A DNA stretch of 35,555 bases from Streptomyces sp. G-G2 (GCF_030063135.1 NZ_JASISO010000065.1:1-35555); one strand, 5' to 3'. Shown: positions 1 to 8,749, numbered from the stretch's first letter. The notes: generated from the sequence alone by a model not told the origin. Numbers and translations are program-made.

Positions 1-81
1 CCGGACGCCCACCCGGCTCGAAAAACCGCAGGCCAGCCCCACGCCACGAACCCGGGAAGACCGTCAAGCGAGCCGAAACCC

Positions 82-786
82 TCACCGAACACGTCCGCCT
101 GAAACAGCAGCGAGGTTAAAGATCAAGCTCAGGGTGAACCGGGGAATTTCAGCGGTCTCCTGGGTCAGCGGCCGACGAAGGCCCCCCACGCTCACTTCGA
201 ACGATCCTTCGCGGACACCCAGATTCTTCACCTGTGCCCAGGGGTGGTCGTGGCGTCCGACCTTGATCCGGTCCATGCTCAGGGTGATGCTGCCGAAGTC
301 CTGTGGTTCGCCGCGCTGGACGGCTTGCAGGGTGGCGGGGAGCATGGTCTCGGCGAGGTGGCCGCACACGAGCTGGCAGAACTCGGAGCAGGAGAATGCC
401 TGGGGCGGCCCGACCTGGTTGACCGGCGGGTGCTCCATTCGTCTGTCGCGGAAGGTGCTCGTCAGTGTGAGGGACACGTTGTCGGCCCGGGTCAGGGTGT
501 AGGAGAACTGGGTGTGCGAGTACGTGCCGGGTTGATAATGGAGCGTCCTGGACTCGCGCCAGTCCACGACGTCGGACCAGCGCATGGCCTCCGTCTCCGC
601 GCCGGGGTCCTGCCAGACCATGCCTGCGTAGAACGCGTACACCCGTCGTACGCTCTTGCGGCGCAGTCCGACCTTGGTGGGGAAAGAGTTCTGCAAGTCA
701 CCTAAGTCGTAACGAGTCGCCACCTCCGTTGCCTCGTGGGTCAACTCAGCCCATTCACTGCTGCGGGGCAGGATCATCAGTTCCAC
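82..786 (-). CDS. DUF6585-like hypothetical protein
   Basis: This 234-residue soluble protein has no signal peptide or membrane segment. The layout resembles the actinobacterial DUF6585 family: a KSVRRVYAFYAGMVW strand near residue 45, an aromatic-rich middle (YSHTQFSYTL), then a second sheet around IKVGRHDHPWAQVKNLGVREGSFEV and a C-terminal IPRFTLSLIFNLA helix. These look like two PH-like beta domains. No catalytic motif is visible and the biochemical role is unknown. The GTG start at 784-786 is favoured by an AAGGAGG ribosome binding site a few bases upstream. An upstream minus-strand frame ends at 777 and overlaps this start, which would suggest coupling if that frame is real. Assignment to the family rests on the overall pattern. 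Confidence 0.7.
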   Translation of the reverse strand: MELMILPRSSEWAELTHEATEVATRYDLGDLQNSFPTKVGLRRKSVRRVYAFYAGMVWQDPGAETEAMRWSDVVDWRESRTLHYQPGTYSHTQFSYTLTRADNVSLTLTSTFRDRRMEHPPVNQVGPPQAFSCSEFCQLVCGHLAETMLPATLQAVQRGEPQDFGSITLSMDRIKVGRHDHPWAQVKNLGVREGSFEVSVGGLRRPLTQETAEIPRFTLSLIFNLAAVSGGRVR

Positions 787-1100
787 GCGAACCTCCTTGT
801 GGGCGTGGTGCCTTCTGGCCGCGCTGTGTGCTGGTCAGTGTGGTCGAGGACGTCGGCGGCCGTCCACGCGGTTGCATCAGACCGCTTGGTGGCCCCATCG
901 TTTGATGGGCCTTCTGCCGCGACGGATTGTCGCCCCGCTGCTTTCGCGGCTTGCGTCGACCATGCCCAGCCGATGCCGCGTGCGGTGATCAGCTGGGGGC
1001 CGCAGCGGCGGGGCTTGTGGACTTTGGCCCACACGCTGGTGGATCTCGGCGGCCTCTCCAGGAGGGCTCTGGCCTTGTCCGGGTCTACGGAACGGACCAC
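777..1100 (-). CDS. Possible small upstream gene, unrecognised
   Basis: An open minus-strand frame of about 108 codons ends at 777 and overlaps the start of the DUF6585-like gene by 10 bases, as co-translated genes often do. Its first half reads as a plausible protein (DPDKARALLERP, SVWAKVHKPRRCGPQLITAR). The second half is rich in Ala, Thr and Asp. Two GTG codons (1100 and 1112) could start it and neither has a good ribosome binding site. The frame stays open further upstream only because it is antisense to the coding remnant at 1110-1325. No family was recognised, and it may be a chance open frame. Confidence 0.28.
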   Translation of the reverse strand: MVRSVDPDKARALLERPPRSTSVWAKVHKPRRCGPQLITARGIGWAWSTQAAKAAGRQSVAAEGPSNDGATKRSDATAWTAADVLDHTDQHTARPEGTTPTRRFAWN

Positions 1101-1325
1101 GACGACCCCCACCCGTGCCCGTGCCCCGGCCGGGACTACGCCGACCTGGTCGGCGGCCCGCTGGACGGCCCGCTGCTCGACATCACCGGCTGGACAGTGG
1201 ACGCGATCCAGACCGGCGTCGCGCTCATGACCGAGCTCGGGCAGTTCGGCGTCGGCGGCCGGGCCTTGTACGACCCGGGCCTCGGCGAGCGGCACCGCTG
1301 GGACGGGTCCGGAGACACACCCTGA
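1090..1325 (+). pseudogene. Small conserved Streptomyces protein, N-terminus lost
   Basis: The frame ending at 1325 reads RDYADLVGGPLDGPLLDITG followed by a TELGQFGVGGRALYDP stretch and a WDGSGDTP end. This matches my recollection of a short uncharacterised protein common in Streptomyces accessory regions. There is no ATG or GTG in frame just before the conserved part, and the sequence before about 1090 does not resemble the family, so the 5' end was probably lost or replaced. A hairpin 30 bases after the stop looks like its own terminator, which supports this being the true 3' end. Function unknown. Confidence 0.45.
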
Positions 1326-1354
1326 TCCGGACGCAGCGCCGCTGACATGACGGC

Positions 1355-1375
1355 CCGCACGGAGTTTCCGTGCGG
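1355..1375 (+). terminator. Hairpin terminator after the small remnant gene
   Basis: A perfect 9-bp inverted repeat (CCGCACGGA / TCCGTGCGG) with a 3-base loop lies 30 bases after the stop at 1325. There is no T-tract, which is usual for Streptomyces terminators. Confidence 0.55.
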
Positions 1376-1850
1376 CCCGTCGCTGCGCGGTCCGCGTGCG
1401 ACAGCCGGCACCGCTCGGGCCTGTTGGGCGTCGTTCCCCTGATCGCAGCGCCGGCCGGGTCTGGCGCAGACCCCTGAGGCACCGCGCCCGCCCACTTGAT
1501 CGGTGCCGGGTTCCCGGCAGCTCAGCCTTGGCCGCCCGGACACTGGAAGGCATGCGACCTCGCCCGCGCGGTTGGTGGCGAGCCCGGATGGACAAAGCGC
1601 CGCCCGCCGAAGTCCAAGCCCTCCTCAACGCGGTCACCACCGGCAGCCCCCCTTGATCTCTACCGCTGGGCTTAACGAACTACCGGTAGTTGTGCCAGCC
1701 AGAGCACACCGGAAAAAGATAGGCAAGAGGTGCGATGCGGGAGAAGGCTGCCGCTTCGCCGGACGCCCGTGTGAGAGACTCTGCGGCACCTGTATGTCAT
1801 GGACCGGACATTCGTGCATCCTCGCGGTGCGGGAGAAGGGCTAGGACACC
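1376..1850. other. Intergenic stretch with weak coding traces
   Basis: No complete gene was found. A plus frame ending at 1656 (MDKAPPAEVQALLNAV near its end) looks like the tail of an unidentified protein. The last 60 bases contain the ribosome binding region of the HAD gene. No strong promoter or repeat was recognised. Confidence 0.3.
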
Positions 1851-2489
1851 ATGAACAGATCAGCCTCCAAGGGTGTGGTCCGGGCGAGCCTCGCGCTCGG
1901 TGCGGCCCTGGCGTCGACCGTGCTCTGCACCACCGTGAGTGCGGCGGTGCCCGGGAGCGAGAGCGGGGTCGTCGGTACGGACTCCGTCGCGCGGGCGGAT
2001 GGCGAACGCGCCTGCCCCGTCGTGTACTTCGACCTGGGCGAGACCCTCGTGCACACCGCCGACGACGGCGGCATCGACTATCAGTCCGGAGCGGCCTCTT
2101 ATCTGCGCGCCCTGCGCGAGCGCCACATCAGAATCGGCCTGATCACCAACGTTCCGCCCTCCTGGGGCACGACCGACGCCGAGCGTGCCGCCAGGCTGAA
2201 GAAGGAAGTCGACGCGACGTGGAAGGGCTCTGCGCCCTTCGTCTGGGAGGACTTCGGCGGCCGGATCCTCACCCCCCGCACCGAGGCGGAGCGCAAACCG
2301 GCTCCCGCACTCTGGCAGCGCGCGAGGGCCGAGTCAGGGCCCTGCCGGCTCGTCTTCCAGGCGGAGACGGCCGAAGAGGTCAAGGTCGCCGCCTCGCTGG
2401 GCTATGTGCCGTACCAGGTCGGACAGCCCCACCGGCCCGCATTCCTCCCGGTCGGGCTGGTCCAACTCCTCGGCCACCGCTCCTACTGA
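1851..2489 (+). CDS. Secreted HAD-superfamily protein
   Basis: The 212-residue product starts with a charged n-region and a hydrophobic stretch (ASLALGAALASTVLCTTVSA), a Sec signal peptide with likely cleavage after AxA near residue 32. The mature part carries HAD motifs: VVYFDLGETL (motif I, nucleophile Asp, with Gly in place of the second Asp), GLITNV (motif II Thr) and ERKPAPALW (motif III Lys). A typical DD motif IV is not obvious near the C-terminus, so activity is uncertain. Two cysteines (RACPVV and GPCRLV) flank the domain and could form a disulfide outside the cell. The ATG at 1851 follows an AGGA element 4 bases upstream. It stands alone between remnants. Likely an extracytoplasmic phosphatase-like protein with unknown substrate. 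Confidence 0.75.
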   Translation: MNRSASKGVVRASLALGAALASTVLCTTVSAAVPGSESGVVGTDSVARADGERACPVVYFDLGETLVHTADDGGIDYQSGAASYLRALRERHIRIGLITNVPPSWGTTDAERAARLKKEVDATWKGSAPFVWEDFGGRILTPRTEAERKPAPALWQRARAESGPCRLVFQAETAEEVKVAASLGYVPYQVGQPHRPAFLPVGLVQLLGHRSY

Positions 2490-2673
2490 CACGCTGTACC
2501 GCGAGGGCGCGCCGCTTTGCTCGTCGCCGCGGCTGGCGCTCAGCCACATCGCACGGTCCGACGACGGGTTGTCGGTGGTGACGGGTTCTCCCTGACCGCC
2601 GTCGAACCGCTGGCCGACGCCACCACGTCGTCCCACGGAGGGAGGCCGACGGAGGCACGGATCGAGAGGTGCG

Positions 2674-2916
2674 GTGGACGAGGACCGGTATGAGCTGGTG
2701 TTCCGGAGCGACGAAAGCGGTGGGGGCGGGAGAGGGGCCGTGGAGAAGGTGCTTGTTTCGCGAACCCCGCAGACGGGACCGGGCGGCCATCCCGTGCACG
2801 CGGACGAGACCGGGATCATCCGGGCGGAGATCAGCGACCAGGGCGAGGTCAGAATGCTGGCCTCCGGTGGTCAGCAGGATCCCACGTACCCCGTGGCGGC
2901 CCGCCGGCCCGTATGA
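2674..2916 (+). CDS. DUF6296-like small protein
   Basis: This 80-residue protein has the pattern I associate with the DUF6296 family of Streptomyces and Kitasatospora: RYELVFRSDE at the N-terminus, TGPGGHPVHADETGIIRAEI in the middle and EVRMLASGG near the end, closing with a basic VAARRP tail. The family is small, cytoplasmic and uncharacterised. The start is a GTG at 2674 with a weak GAGAGG site 4 bases upstream. It stands between the HAD gene (same strand, 184 bases upstream) and the convergent carboxylate-amine ligase. No function is inferred. Confidence 0.72.
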   Translation: MDEDRYELVFRSDESGGGGRGAVEKVLVSRTPQTGPGGHPVHADETGIIRAEISDQGEVRMLASGGQQDPTYPVAARRPV

Positions 2917-3088
2917 GGAGGGCGGTCCCGACCAGAGTCGAGCGGATCCGGTGAGGAACTGCCCGCCACTCGTATGCGGGTCGGCGCAACTGGCCTACGG
3001 CACTCGCTGCCCGCAGCCAGCCCGCTCGGACGCGTTCTGTCCTCGTCGTCCCGGATCGCGTACCGTGCGGCTCGCCGGGACCTCACGG

Positions 3089-3108
3089 CCACGGCATGAG
3101 CGCCGTGG
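3089..3108. terminator. Short hairpin between convergent genes
   Basis: CCACGGC and GCCGTGG form a perfect 7-bp stem with a 6-base loop in the gap between the DUF6296-like gene (plus) and the YbdK-type ligase (minus). It could terminate transcription from both sides. Confidence 0.35.
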
Positions 3109-3160
3109 ACCCGTAGCGAGCATCGCGGAGACGGCGACCGTGCAGCAGCCTTCATCAGCT

Positions 3161-4345
3161 TCAGCTCTGGCGGGTCGCGAAGGCGAGGTCGTCGACCACC
3201 GCCTGCAGCCGCCCGCAGCGGTCACGAACCGCGCGCTGGTGCGCCGCTCCGGCGCCTTCGGCGCGGAGCCGGGTCAGAGCAGCTTCGGCGAAGGCCATAT
3301 CCCCGGCCCCGTACAGACCTGGCGCCGCGCGCTCCAGAGCGTCCTCGATTCGCCGCCAGGGTGAGATCAGGGTGCCGGTGTCGGGGTCGAGGCCGGGGCC
3401 CTCCAGCCCGTGGAGGGCGGCCAGGTAGTGGGCCTCACGCAGCCGGTCTCCGGCGGCGGCGGCGGGCGGCGGGCGGCCGTCGGCGATCTCGGCCAGCAGT
3501 ACGGAGGCTAGCCCCCGCACGAGGGCGGCCAGGAGAACAACAGTGTCGAGGTCGGCGTTGACGTCTGCGACCCGGATCTCCAGGGTGGGCACATGCTCGG
3601 ACGGCCGGGCGTACCAATACACCATGGCGCGGTCCAGCAGGGTTCCGTCGCTGATCAGGCCACTCACCAGGCGCTCGTAGGCGACTTCGTCGAGTACGGG
3701 CGCGGGGCCCACGGTCGGCCAGCGGGCGTGTTCCACCGAACGCCAGCTCGCGTATCCGGTGTCCCGGCCGTCGGCGAAGGGCGAATTGGCGGCCAGGGCC
3801 TGGAGAGCGGGCAGCCAGGGGCGCATGCGGTTGGCGAGCTCCAAGGCTTGCGCGCGGCTGGTCACACCGATGTGGATGTGGCAGCCGCACACCACCTGCG
3901 CGTGCCGGAGCATGAGCTGGGCGTGCCGGGAGGCCATCTCGGCGTACCGCCGTCCCGCAGTCACCGTGAGGGGGTCCGGCGAGGGCAGTGGCGGGGTGCC
4001 GGAGGCGATCAGCAGACACCCCGCGTCATCGGCGGCTGCGGCCATCACGCTGCGCAGGCGGACAAGCTCGGCCCTCAGATCCGTCGTGCTCGCTGTCGGT
4101 TTGGTGCACACTTCCACCTGCGCGGTGAAGAACTCGGCCTGAGCCTGCGGGCCCAGATCCAGTCGTGCGGCGACGAGCACCTGAGGCGCCCGGCCTGCCG
4201 GGGTGCGGGTGCGGCGGTCGACCAAGATGTACTCTTCCTCGACCCCCATCGTGAGAGCCCCCGCGCTTTCCGGGCAGTCGGACGGTGCGAGCAGCCGCAG
4301 GGGACGGGCGTCTGGAGACGAGGCGGTCGGCACGGAGGTAGGCAC
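3161..4345 (-). CDS. YbdK-type carboxylate-amine ligase (GCS2 family)
   Basis: The 394-residue protein belongs to the glutamate-cysteine ligase family 2 fold. Near residue 33 is MGVEEEYILVD, the acidic metal/ATP-binding strand. Then come AEFFTAQVEVCTKPTAS, the GCHIHIGV histidine motif near residue 155, and DGRDTGYASWRS with later THxEIRVAD-like EIRVADVNAD. Enzymes of this class join an amine, often cysteine, to a glutamate-like carboxylate using ATP in the cytosol; the physiological substrate of actinobacterial YbdK homologues is unsettled. The GTG at 4345 follows an AGGAAGG site by about 10 bases. The N-terminal 30 residues before the conserved block are variable, so a slightly later start is possible. 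It is monocistronic, and the PP2C remnant lies upstream on the same strand. Confidence 0.85.
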   Translation of the reverse strand: MPTSVPTASSPDARPLRLLAPSDCPESAGALTMGVEEEYILVDRRTRTPAGRAPQVLVAARLDLGPQAQAEFFTAQVEVCTKPTASTTDLRAELVRLRSVMAAAADDAGCLLIASGTPPLPSPDPLTVTAGRRYAEMASRHAQLMLRHAQVVCGCHIHIGVTSRAQALELANRMRPWLPALQALAANSPFADGRDTGYASWRSVEHARWPTVGPAPVLDEVAYERLVSGLISDGTLLDRAMVYWYARPSEHVPTLEIRVADVNADLDTVVLLAALVRGLASVLLAEIADGRPPPAAAAGDRLREAHYLAALHGLEGPGLDPDTGTLISPWRRIEDALERAAPGLYGAGDMAFAEAALTRLRAEGAGAAHQRAVRDRCGRLQAVVDDLAFATRQS

Positions 4346-4511
4346 GACGTGAGCCCTTCCTGAAACGGTGAGGCAGCCGGTGCGGCAGTATGCGGTTACC
4401 CCCCGGCCTTCCCCCTAACCTCGCCTCGCCGCGGCCGTCGTCCCCTCCGCCGATGCGGGGCGCCGGTGGCAAGGACGGCCGGACGCCGCGCCTGCTCCCT
4501 TCCCGGGGGCG

Positions 4512-5437
4512 TCAGGAGGGGGATGCCTTGCTGTGCCAGTCCAGGCGCAGGACGGCAAGGTCGTCGGTGTGGCGGTCGGCGTTGAGGGCGCGGGTTTCCT
4601 TGATGAGGAGGTCGACGTGGGCTCCGGGATCGGACAGTGGGATTTTATCGATCAGGGCGAGGAGTCCTTCGACGCCGAGGCGGCCGCGGCCTGTGGTGCC
4701 GGTGTGTCCTTCGGTGAGGCCGTCGGTGTAGAGGGTCAGGGCCCCGGCGAGCGGAAGCGGGATCACAGTGGTGGTCCATGTGCTCAGGTGGGGGCGATGC
4801 CGAGCGCGATACCGTGGGCCGCGGTCGTCTCCTGTATTCCTTCGGCAGCGCTGAGTAGGGGCGCGTAGTGGCCGGCAAGGTGAACGCTGGCGGTGCGCGC
4901 GTTCTGGTCGAGGGTGAGCAGAATGCAGGTGGCGAACATCGGCTGCTGGCCGCTTTCGGCGATCAGGATGGGTTCCAGGAGGCGAAGCAGGCCGGGCCCC
5001 GGTGCCCGCCCAGCGTCAGGGACCGCCAGGCGATGCGTCGGCAGGCGCCGAGGGCGGCGGCGTCGCGGCCGTGCCCGCCGACGTCTCCGAGCACGGCGTG
5101 GAGGAGTCCGTCGTCTCCTTCGACGGCGTCGAGGGAGTCTCCGCCGAGCAGGGCGTGCTCACGGCCGGGGAGGTAGCGGCTGGTGACGGTGACCGTACTG
5201 GCCGTGTCGAGGATCGGCTGGGGCAGCAGTCCGCGTTCCAGGCGCGCGTTCTCCTCGGCCCGCTGGCGTGCGGCCTGGGCCTGGGCCTGGGCGCTGGCGC
5301 GTTCGGTCTGGCTGCGGTAGACCGCGTAGGCGGAGCAGGTCGGCAACGACTTTGCCCTTGACTAGGTAGTCCTGGGCGCCGGCGGCCATGGCGTCGGCGC
5401 CCGCCTGCTCTTCCGACAGGCCGGTCAGGACGATCAC
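4512..5437 (-). pseudogene. Receiver-PP2C (SpoIIE/RsbU-like) phosphatase, frameshifted
   Basis: Read 5' to 3' on the minus strand, the pieces are: the C-terminal half of a response-regulator receiver (MIVLTGLSEEQAG, then QDYLVKGK with the conserved Lys), a Gln/Ala/Arg-rich coiled linker, LERGLLPQPIL, then a PP2C domain (LLGGDSLDAVEGDDGLLHAV, GDVGGHG, LYTDGLTEGHTG and DDLAVLRLDW). This is the layout of phosphatases that dephosphorylate anti-sigma antagonists. It cannot be translated as it stands. The frame changes near 5335, within GGGCCCC at 4994-5000 and within the G5 run at 4790-4794. The first half of the receiver, including the phospho-acceptor Asp, is missing because homology stops at 5437. 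Minor wear such as GGDSLDA for the usual GGDWYDA is also visible. The gene is non-functional unless the run-length changes are sequencing errors, and even then it is truncated. Confidence 0.8.
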
Positions 5438-5462
5438 TGCGGTGTGCGGTGTGCGGTGCCGG

Positions 5463-5610
5463 GGCGAGGACGTCGCCGGCGCCTACAGCAGCCACGCCAA
5501 CGCCTACGTCACCGAGCCCGTCAACCTCGACGAATTCGAGAAGGCCGTCCAGAGCATCGACGCCTTCTACCCCCGGATACCGCCGCCCGCCCGCCCCGCG
5601 CCTGATTACG
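5463..5610 (+). pseudogene. C-terminal fragment of an Rcp1-like response regulator
   Basis: The plus frame reads GEDVAGAYSSHANAYVTEPV, then NLDEFEKAVQSIDAFY. This is the end of a stand-alone receiver of the Rcp1 type, where HANAYVTKPV is usual. The conserved receiver Lys is Glu here (VTEP), which would impair signalling. Everything before the beta-5 region is absent, and no stop follows the domain end, so this is a relic. It points away from the PP2C remnant, and the two truncated receivers meet back to back at 5437-5463, which indicates a rearrangement junction. Confidence 0.65.
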
Positions 5611-5909
5611 CACACCGGACACCGCACAGCCACAGCCAGCGCCCCAGCGAACCCCTCCCGCGTACGACAGCACGGGCCGCACACCTGCCGATGCGCGCCG
5701 GGCCCGCCAGTGAGTCCGTCATCCGTGGCGGTCAGTCCGCGGTCCGCGGCAGGCAAGCGGCGAGTTTACAGCTGCGCGTGCCGTCCTCCCCTGTGCCGAA
5801 CGAGCTCGCTGACAATGTCAGGACCGGACCGTCACACCCCAGCGACAGGCCGGAGCTGACGAACGCGAGCGTCAGGAGCAGGACCGCCTCCGCACCGCGC
5901 GGACAGGCT
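5611..5909. other. Intergenic stretch downstream of the deacetylase
   Basis: No gene is supported. A minus frame with a hydrophobic stretch (EAVLLLTLAFVSSGLSLGC) is open but lacks a start codon, so it was not called. No clear terminator was found. Confidence 0.3.
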
Positions 5910-6917
5910 CTAGTACGGCCGGGCCCGCTCCGCGTAGGCGGGCGCAAGCTTGCTCTGCGAGGCGCGTGGGAAGGCCACGGTGTTCGGGTCTCCGTCCGAG
6001 ACGTACTGGTCCTTCCCGGCGACGAGCTTGTCCAGCCAGCGCGACGAACCGAACTCGGCGTCCTCGTCCGTGGGCCCTGCCGAGCGGATCCGCGGGATCG
6101 CCTCGGGCGTGAAGGCCTTGGCGAACGGAGAGACCGAGGGGTTGGCCCCAACGAGGTACACACCGGCGTAGCGGTATCCCGTTCCCCGCACTGCGATCCC
6201 GGCCGGTTGGGGCATGGCGCCGAAGGGCAGGGCGAGGGAGGTGACCTGGGTCCCGGGCGCGGACTTCTCGATCGCCCGCTGTCCGGCGGTGATGGCCTGC
6301 GCGGCGCCCGTCTGGTCCAGGGAACGCAGGTTCTGGTGGCGGTCGGTGTGGTTGCCGACCTCATACCCGTGCGACTTCAGCCAGGTCAGGGCCTTGGCGG
6401 AACCGGTGGCCGAGAAGGCGCCCGCGTTGACGAAGAAGGTCGCCACCGGCTTGAACGCGGGATGTTTCCTGGAGGTCTCCGCCAGGATGGCGATCGCGGT
6501 GTCCGGCGCCGGAGCGCCGGCCTGGTCGAGTCGCACCTGGCTGTTGGTCGAGTCGTCGAACGTGAGGACCACCGGGTGGGTTCCGGCTGGGATGTCGATG
6601 CGGCCCGCCTGGAAGTCCCGGGCGGTGACCGGCACGTAGTTCTCCCGGGCGAGCCGTTCCAGCTCGGCTCGGAAGTCGGCTGGTGTGCGGTCGTAGACGC
6701 TCGCGGGTTTCGCGGTGAGCTGGTGGTACATCAACACCGGCACTTGGCCGAGCTCGTTGGCGCCGACCTGCGCCGGGGCTTTGGCGCCGACGGGACTGGC
6801 CGCCGCAGAGGCGGCCGTCTGGCGTTTTCCGGGAGCCGGTGACGCCCCCGGGGAACAGCCCAAGGCGAGCAGGGCGGCGCCGGCCGCGGCGCAGAGCGGG
6901 ACGAGCGGGTGGCGCAT
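5910..6917 (-). CDS. Polysaccharide deacetylase lipoprotein
   Basis: This is a 335-residue exported protein. A short basic start (MRHPLVPL) precedes a hydrophobic segment ending in LLALGCS, a lipobox that would anchor it to the membrane through a diacylglyceryl Cys. After a Pro/Ala linker comes a NodB-type domain: VPVLMYHQL, VVLTFDDS (catalytic and metal Asp pair), ATFFVNAGAF, GYEVGNHTDRHQNL (the HxxxH metal motif) and LALPFG. These enzymes remove acetyl groups from cell-wall or exopolysaccharide sugars. The ATG at 6917 was chosen over an in-frame GTG 15 bases upstream because GGAGGGG lies at ideal spacing before it. It is divergent from a secreted glycoside hydrolase, suggesting a joint role in extracellular glycan processing (inference). 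Confidence 0.88.
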   Translation of the reverse strand: MRHPLVPLCAAAGAALLALGCSPGASPAPGKRQTAASAAASPVGAKAPAQVGANELGQVPVLMYHQLTAKPASVYDRTPADFRAELERLARENYVPVTARDFQAGRIDIPAGTHPVVLTFDDSTNSQVRLDQAGAPAPDTAIAILAETSRKHPAFKPVATFFVNAGAFSATGSAKALTWLKSHGYEVGNHTDRHQNLRSLDQTGAAQAITAGQRAIEKSAPGTQVTSLALPFGAMPQPAGIAVRGTGYRYAGVYLVGANPSVSPFAKAFTPEAIPRIRSAGPTDEDAEFGSSRWLDKLVAGKDQYVSDGDPNTVAFPRASQSKLAPAYAERARPY

Positions 6918-7116
6918 GAGAAACCCCTCCACGGTGGATGTGTCTCGCCATACCTACCTGCGGCAGGAGCGCCCGTACCGCACTGTCCCCTGTCTGGCGT
7001 ATGCGCCACGCCGGACCGTACGCGGCTATTCGTGTGAAATCTGGCCAGAACCAGAGGGATGGCACTCGGTACGGCAATGAATGGAGGCACCACCCGGCCA
7101 CGGCACGGAGGACGTC
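6918..7116. promoter_or_regulatory. Shared divergent promoter region
   Basis: The 199-base gap between the deacetylase and hydrolase starts must hold both promoters. It contains GGAGGGG (for the deacetylase), GGAGG at 7108-7112 (for the hydrolase) and an imperfect dyad GGCGTATGCGCC near 6997. No convincing -10/-35 pair was assigned. Confidence 0.4.
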
Positions 7117-8745
7117 ATGAGGTCCACGAAACACATATCGCGCTCCACCCCTTCCTACCGACTCCGACGCCCGGCCCGTCGGCACGCACTGATAGCGACG
7201 GCCGTTACGCTCGCACTGGCCGGAGCGGGGGTCGGAGCCTGGACTTTCCTCGCACCGGGACCAGGCATCCAGGGCCTCAACGACGGGGCCGTCCTCAACG
7301 GGCGCAAGGCCGCACAGATCAGCGCCTACCTCGACGCCGAGGCGGCCGGGAGCCGGGACAAGGTCCGCGCCACCCTCGACGGCGCGGAAGTCCCCCTCAC
7401 GGTTCAGGGCGCCCGCCTGAAACTCACCCTCCCGCACCTGGCCGAGGGCCGGCACACCCTGGTGGTGGCGGGCGGCAGCAGCCTCCCCTTCGCCTCGTAC
7501 CGAGAGGCCGTGGGCTTCACCGTAGACACCACCGCTCCTGACCTGAGGGTGGCCGACCCCGAGATCAAGAACGTCGCCGCTCCCGTGACCATCACCGGCA
7601 ATGCCTCCACCGACGCGAAGGTGACCGTCGACGGCAAGAAGGTTCCCGTCGACAAGGCCGGGGCGTTCAAGATCACGGTGCCCAAGGGCACCCCCCTCGT
7701 GACGGTCACCGCAGTGGACCGCGCCGGAAACACCACCACCAAAGCCGTTTCCGCCCGGGGCCGTCGTCCCATGATCCGCGCCGCGCACATCACCGCCATC
7801 GGCTGGGGCGACAACACGCTGCGCGGCAACATCCTCGCCCTGGTGCGCAGCGGCAAGCTCAACGCCGTCGAGCTGGACGTCAAGGACGAGGACGGCGAGG
7901 TCGGGTACGCCTCCGAGGTGCCGCTGGCCCGTCAGATCGGCGCGGCCAAGGGGTACTACGACGCCCGCAAGGCGGTCGCCGAGATCCACGCCGCAGGCGC
8001 CCAGGTCATCGGCCGCATCGTGGCCTTCCGCGACCCCAAGCTCGCCTCGGCCGCCTGGAAGGCCGGCAAACGCGACCAGCTCGTGCTGACACCGGCCGGA
8101 CAGCCCTACGACGGTGGCCACTACGGCGCCCTGTCCTTCACCAACTTCGCCGACCCCACGGTCCGAAAGTACAACCGTGACCTCGCCGTCGAAGCCGCTC
8201 GGCTCGGCTTCGACGACATCCTCTACGACTACGTGCGCCGCCCAGACGGCCCGCTGTCGCAGATGCGCTTCCCGGGCATCGGAACCAGCACCCCCGAGCA
8301 GTCCATCACCTCGTTCGTCGCCGACACCCGAACCGCACTGCGTCCGCACGCCACATACCTCGGCGTCTCGGTCTTCGGCATCGCCGCCACCCGCCCCACC
8401 GAGATCGCCCAGGACATCGGGGCCCTCGTCAAGGTCACCGACTACATCGCGCCGATGGTCTACCCATCTCACTGGGGGCCGGGGGAGTACGGCGTCGCAC
8501 ACCCCGACACCGACCCGTATGCGATCGTGCAGCGCTCGCTCGCCGACTTCGCCCGCCAGGCGAAGGGCACCCAGACCGAAATCATCCCGTGGCTCCAGGA
8601 CTTCTCGATGGGCAGCGACTACGGGCCGGCCCAGGTGGCCGAACAGATCAAGGCCGCGGCGGCCGACAAGATGAACTCCTTCATCCTCTGGAACGCGGGT
8701 GCCCGCTACCAGGGGGCGGCGCTCCAACAGATCGCCACGCGGTAG
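7117..8745 (+). CDS. Exported putative glycoside hydrolase (DUF4015/GHL type)
   Basis: The 542-residue protein has a basic N-terminus followed by a single hydrophobic segment (ALIATAVTLALAGAGVGAW), so it is secreted or anchored. Residues of about 50-220 form Ig-like beta domains (VTITGNASTDAKVTVDGKKV). The C-terminal 310 residues are a TIM barrel of the putative glycoside hydrolase family once called DUF4015: NAVELDVKDEDGEVGY, VIGRIVAFRDP, GFDDILYDYVRRPDG and YIAPMVYPSHW. The acidic and Tyr/Arg residues of the YDYVRxPDG strand are the family signature. The ATG at 7117 has GGAGG at 5-base spacing, so the in-frame ATG at 7081 is not needed. The substrate is unknown but probably an extracellular polysaccharide, as the divergent neighbour is a deacetylase. 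Intact and full length. Confidence 0.85.
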   Translation: MRSTKHISRSTPSYRLRRPARRHALIATAVTLALAGAGVGAWTFLAPGPGIQGLNDGAVLNGRKAAQISAYLDAEAAGSRDKVRATLDGAEVPLTVQGARLKLTLPHLAEGRHTLVVAGGSSLPFASYREAVGFTVDTTAPDLRVADPEIKNVAAPVTITGNASTDAKVTVDGKKVPVDKAGAFKITVPKGTPLVTVTAVDRAGNTTTKAVSARGRRPMIRAAHITAIGWGDNTLRGNILALVRSGKLNAVELDVKDEDGEVGYASEVPLARQIGAAKGYYDARKAVAEIHAAGAQVIGRIVAFRDPKLASAAWKAGKRDQLVLTPAGQPYDGGHYGALSFTNFADPTVRKYNRDLAVEAARLGFDDILYDYVRRPDGPLSQMRFPGIGTSTPEQSITSFVADTRTALRPHATYLGVSVFGIAATRPTEIAQDIGALVKVTDYIAPMVYPSHWGPGEYGVAHPDTDPYAIVQRSLADFARQAKGTQTEIIPWLQDFSMGSDYGPAQVAEQIKAAAADKMNSFILWNAGARYQGAALQQIATR

Positions 8746-8749
8746 GGAC

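Noticed and set aside
5388..6842. Plus-strand open frame of 484 codons
   Set aside because: Begins with a real receiver fragment, but most of it is antisense to the deacetylase.
6361..8727. Minus-strand open frame of 788 codons
   Set aside because: It is antisense to the glycoside hydrolase, with Gly/Val/Asp-rich shadow composition, and only its 3' part overlaps real deacetylase sequence out of frame.
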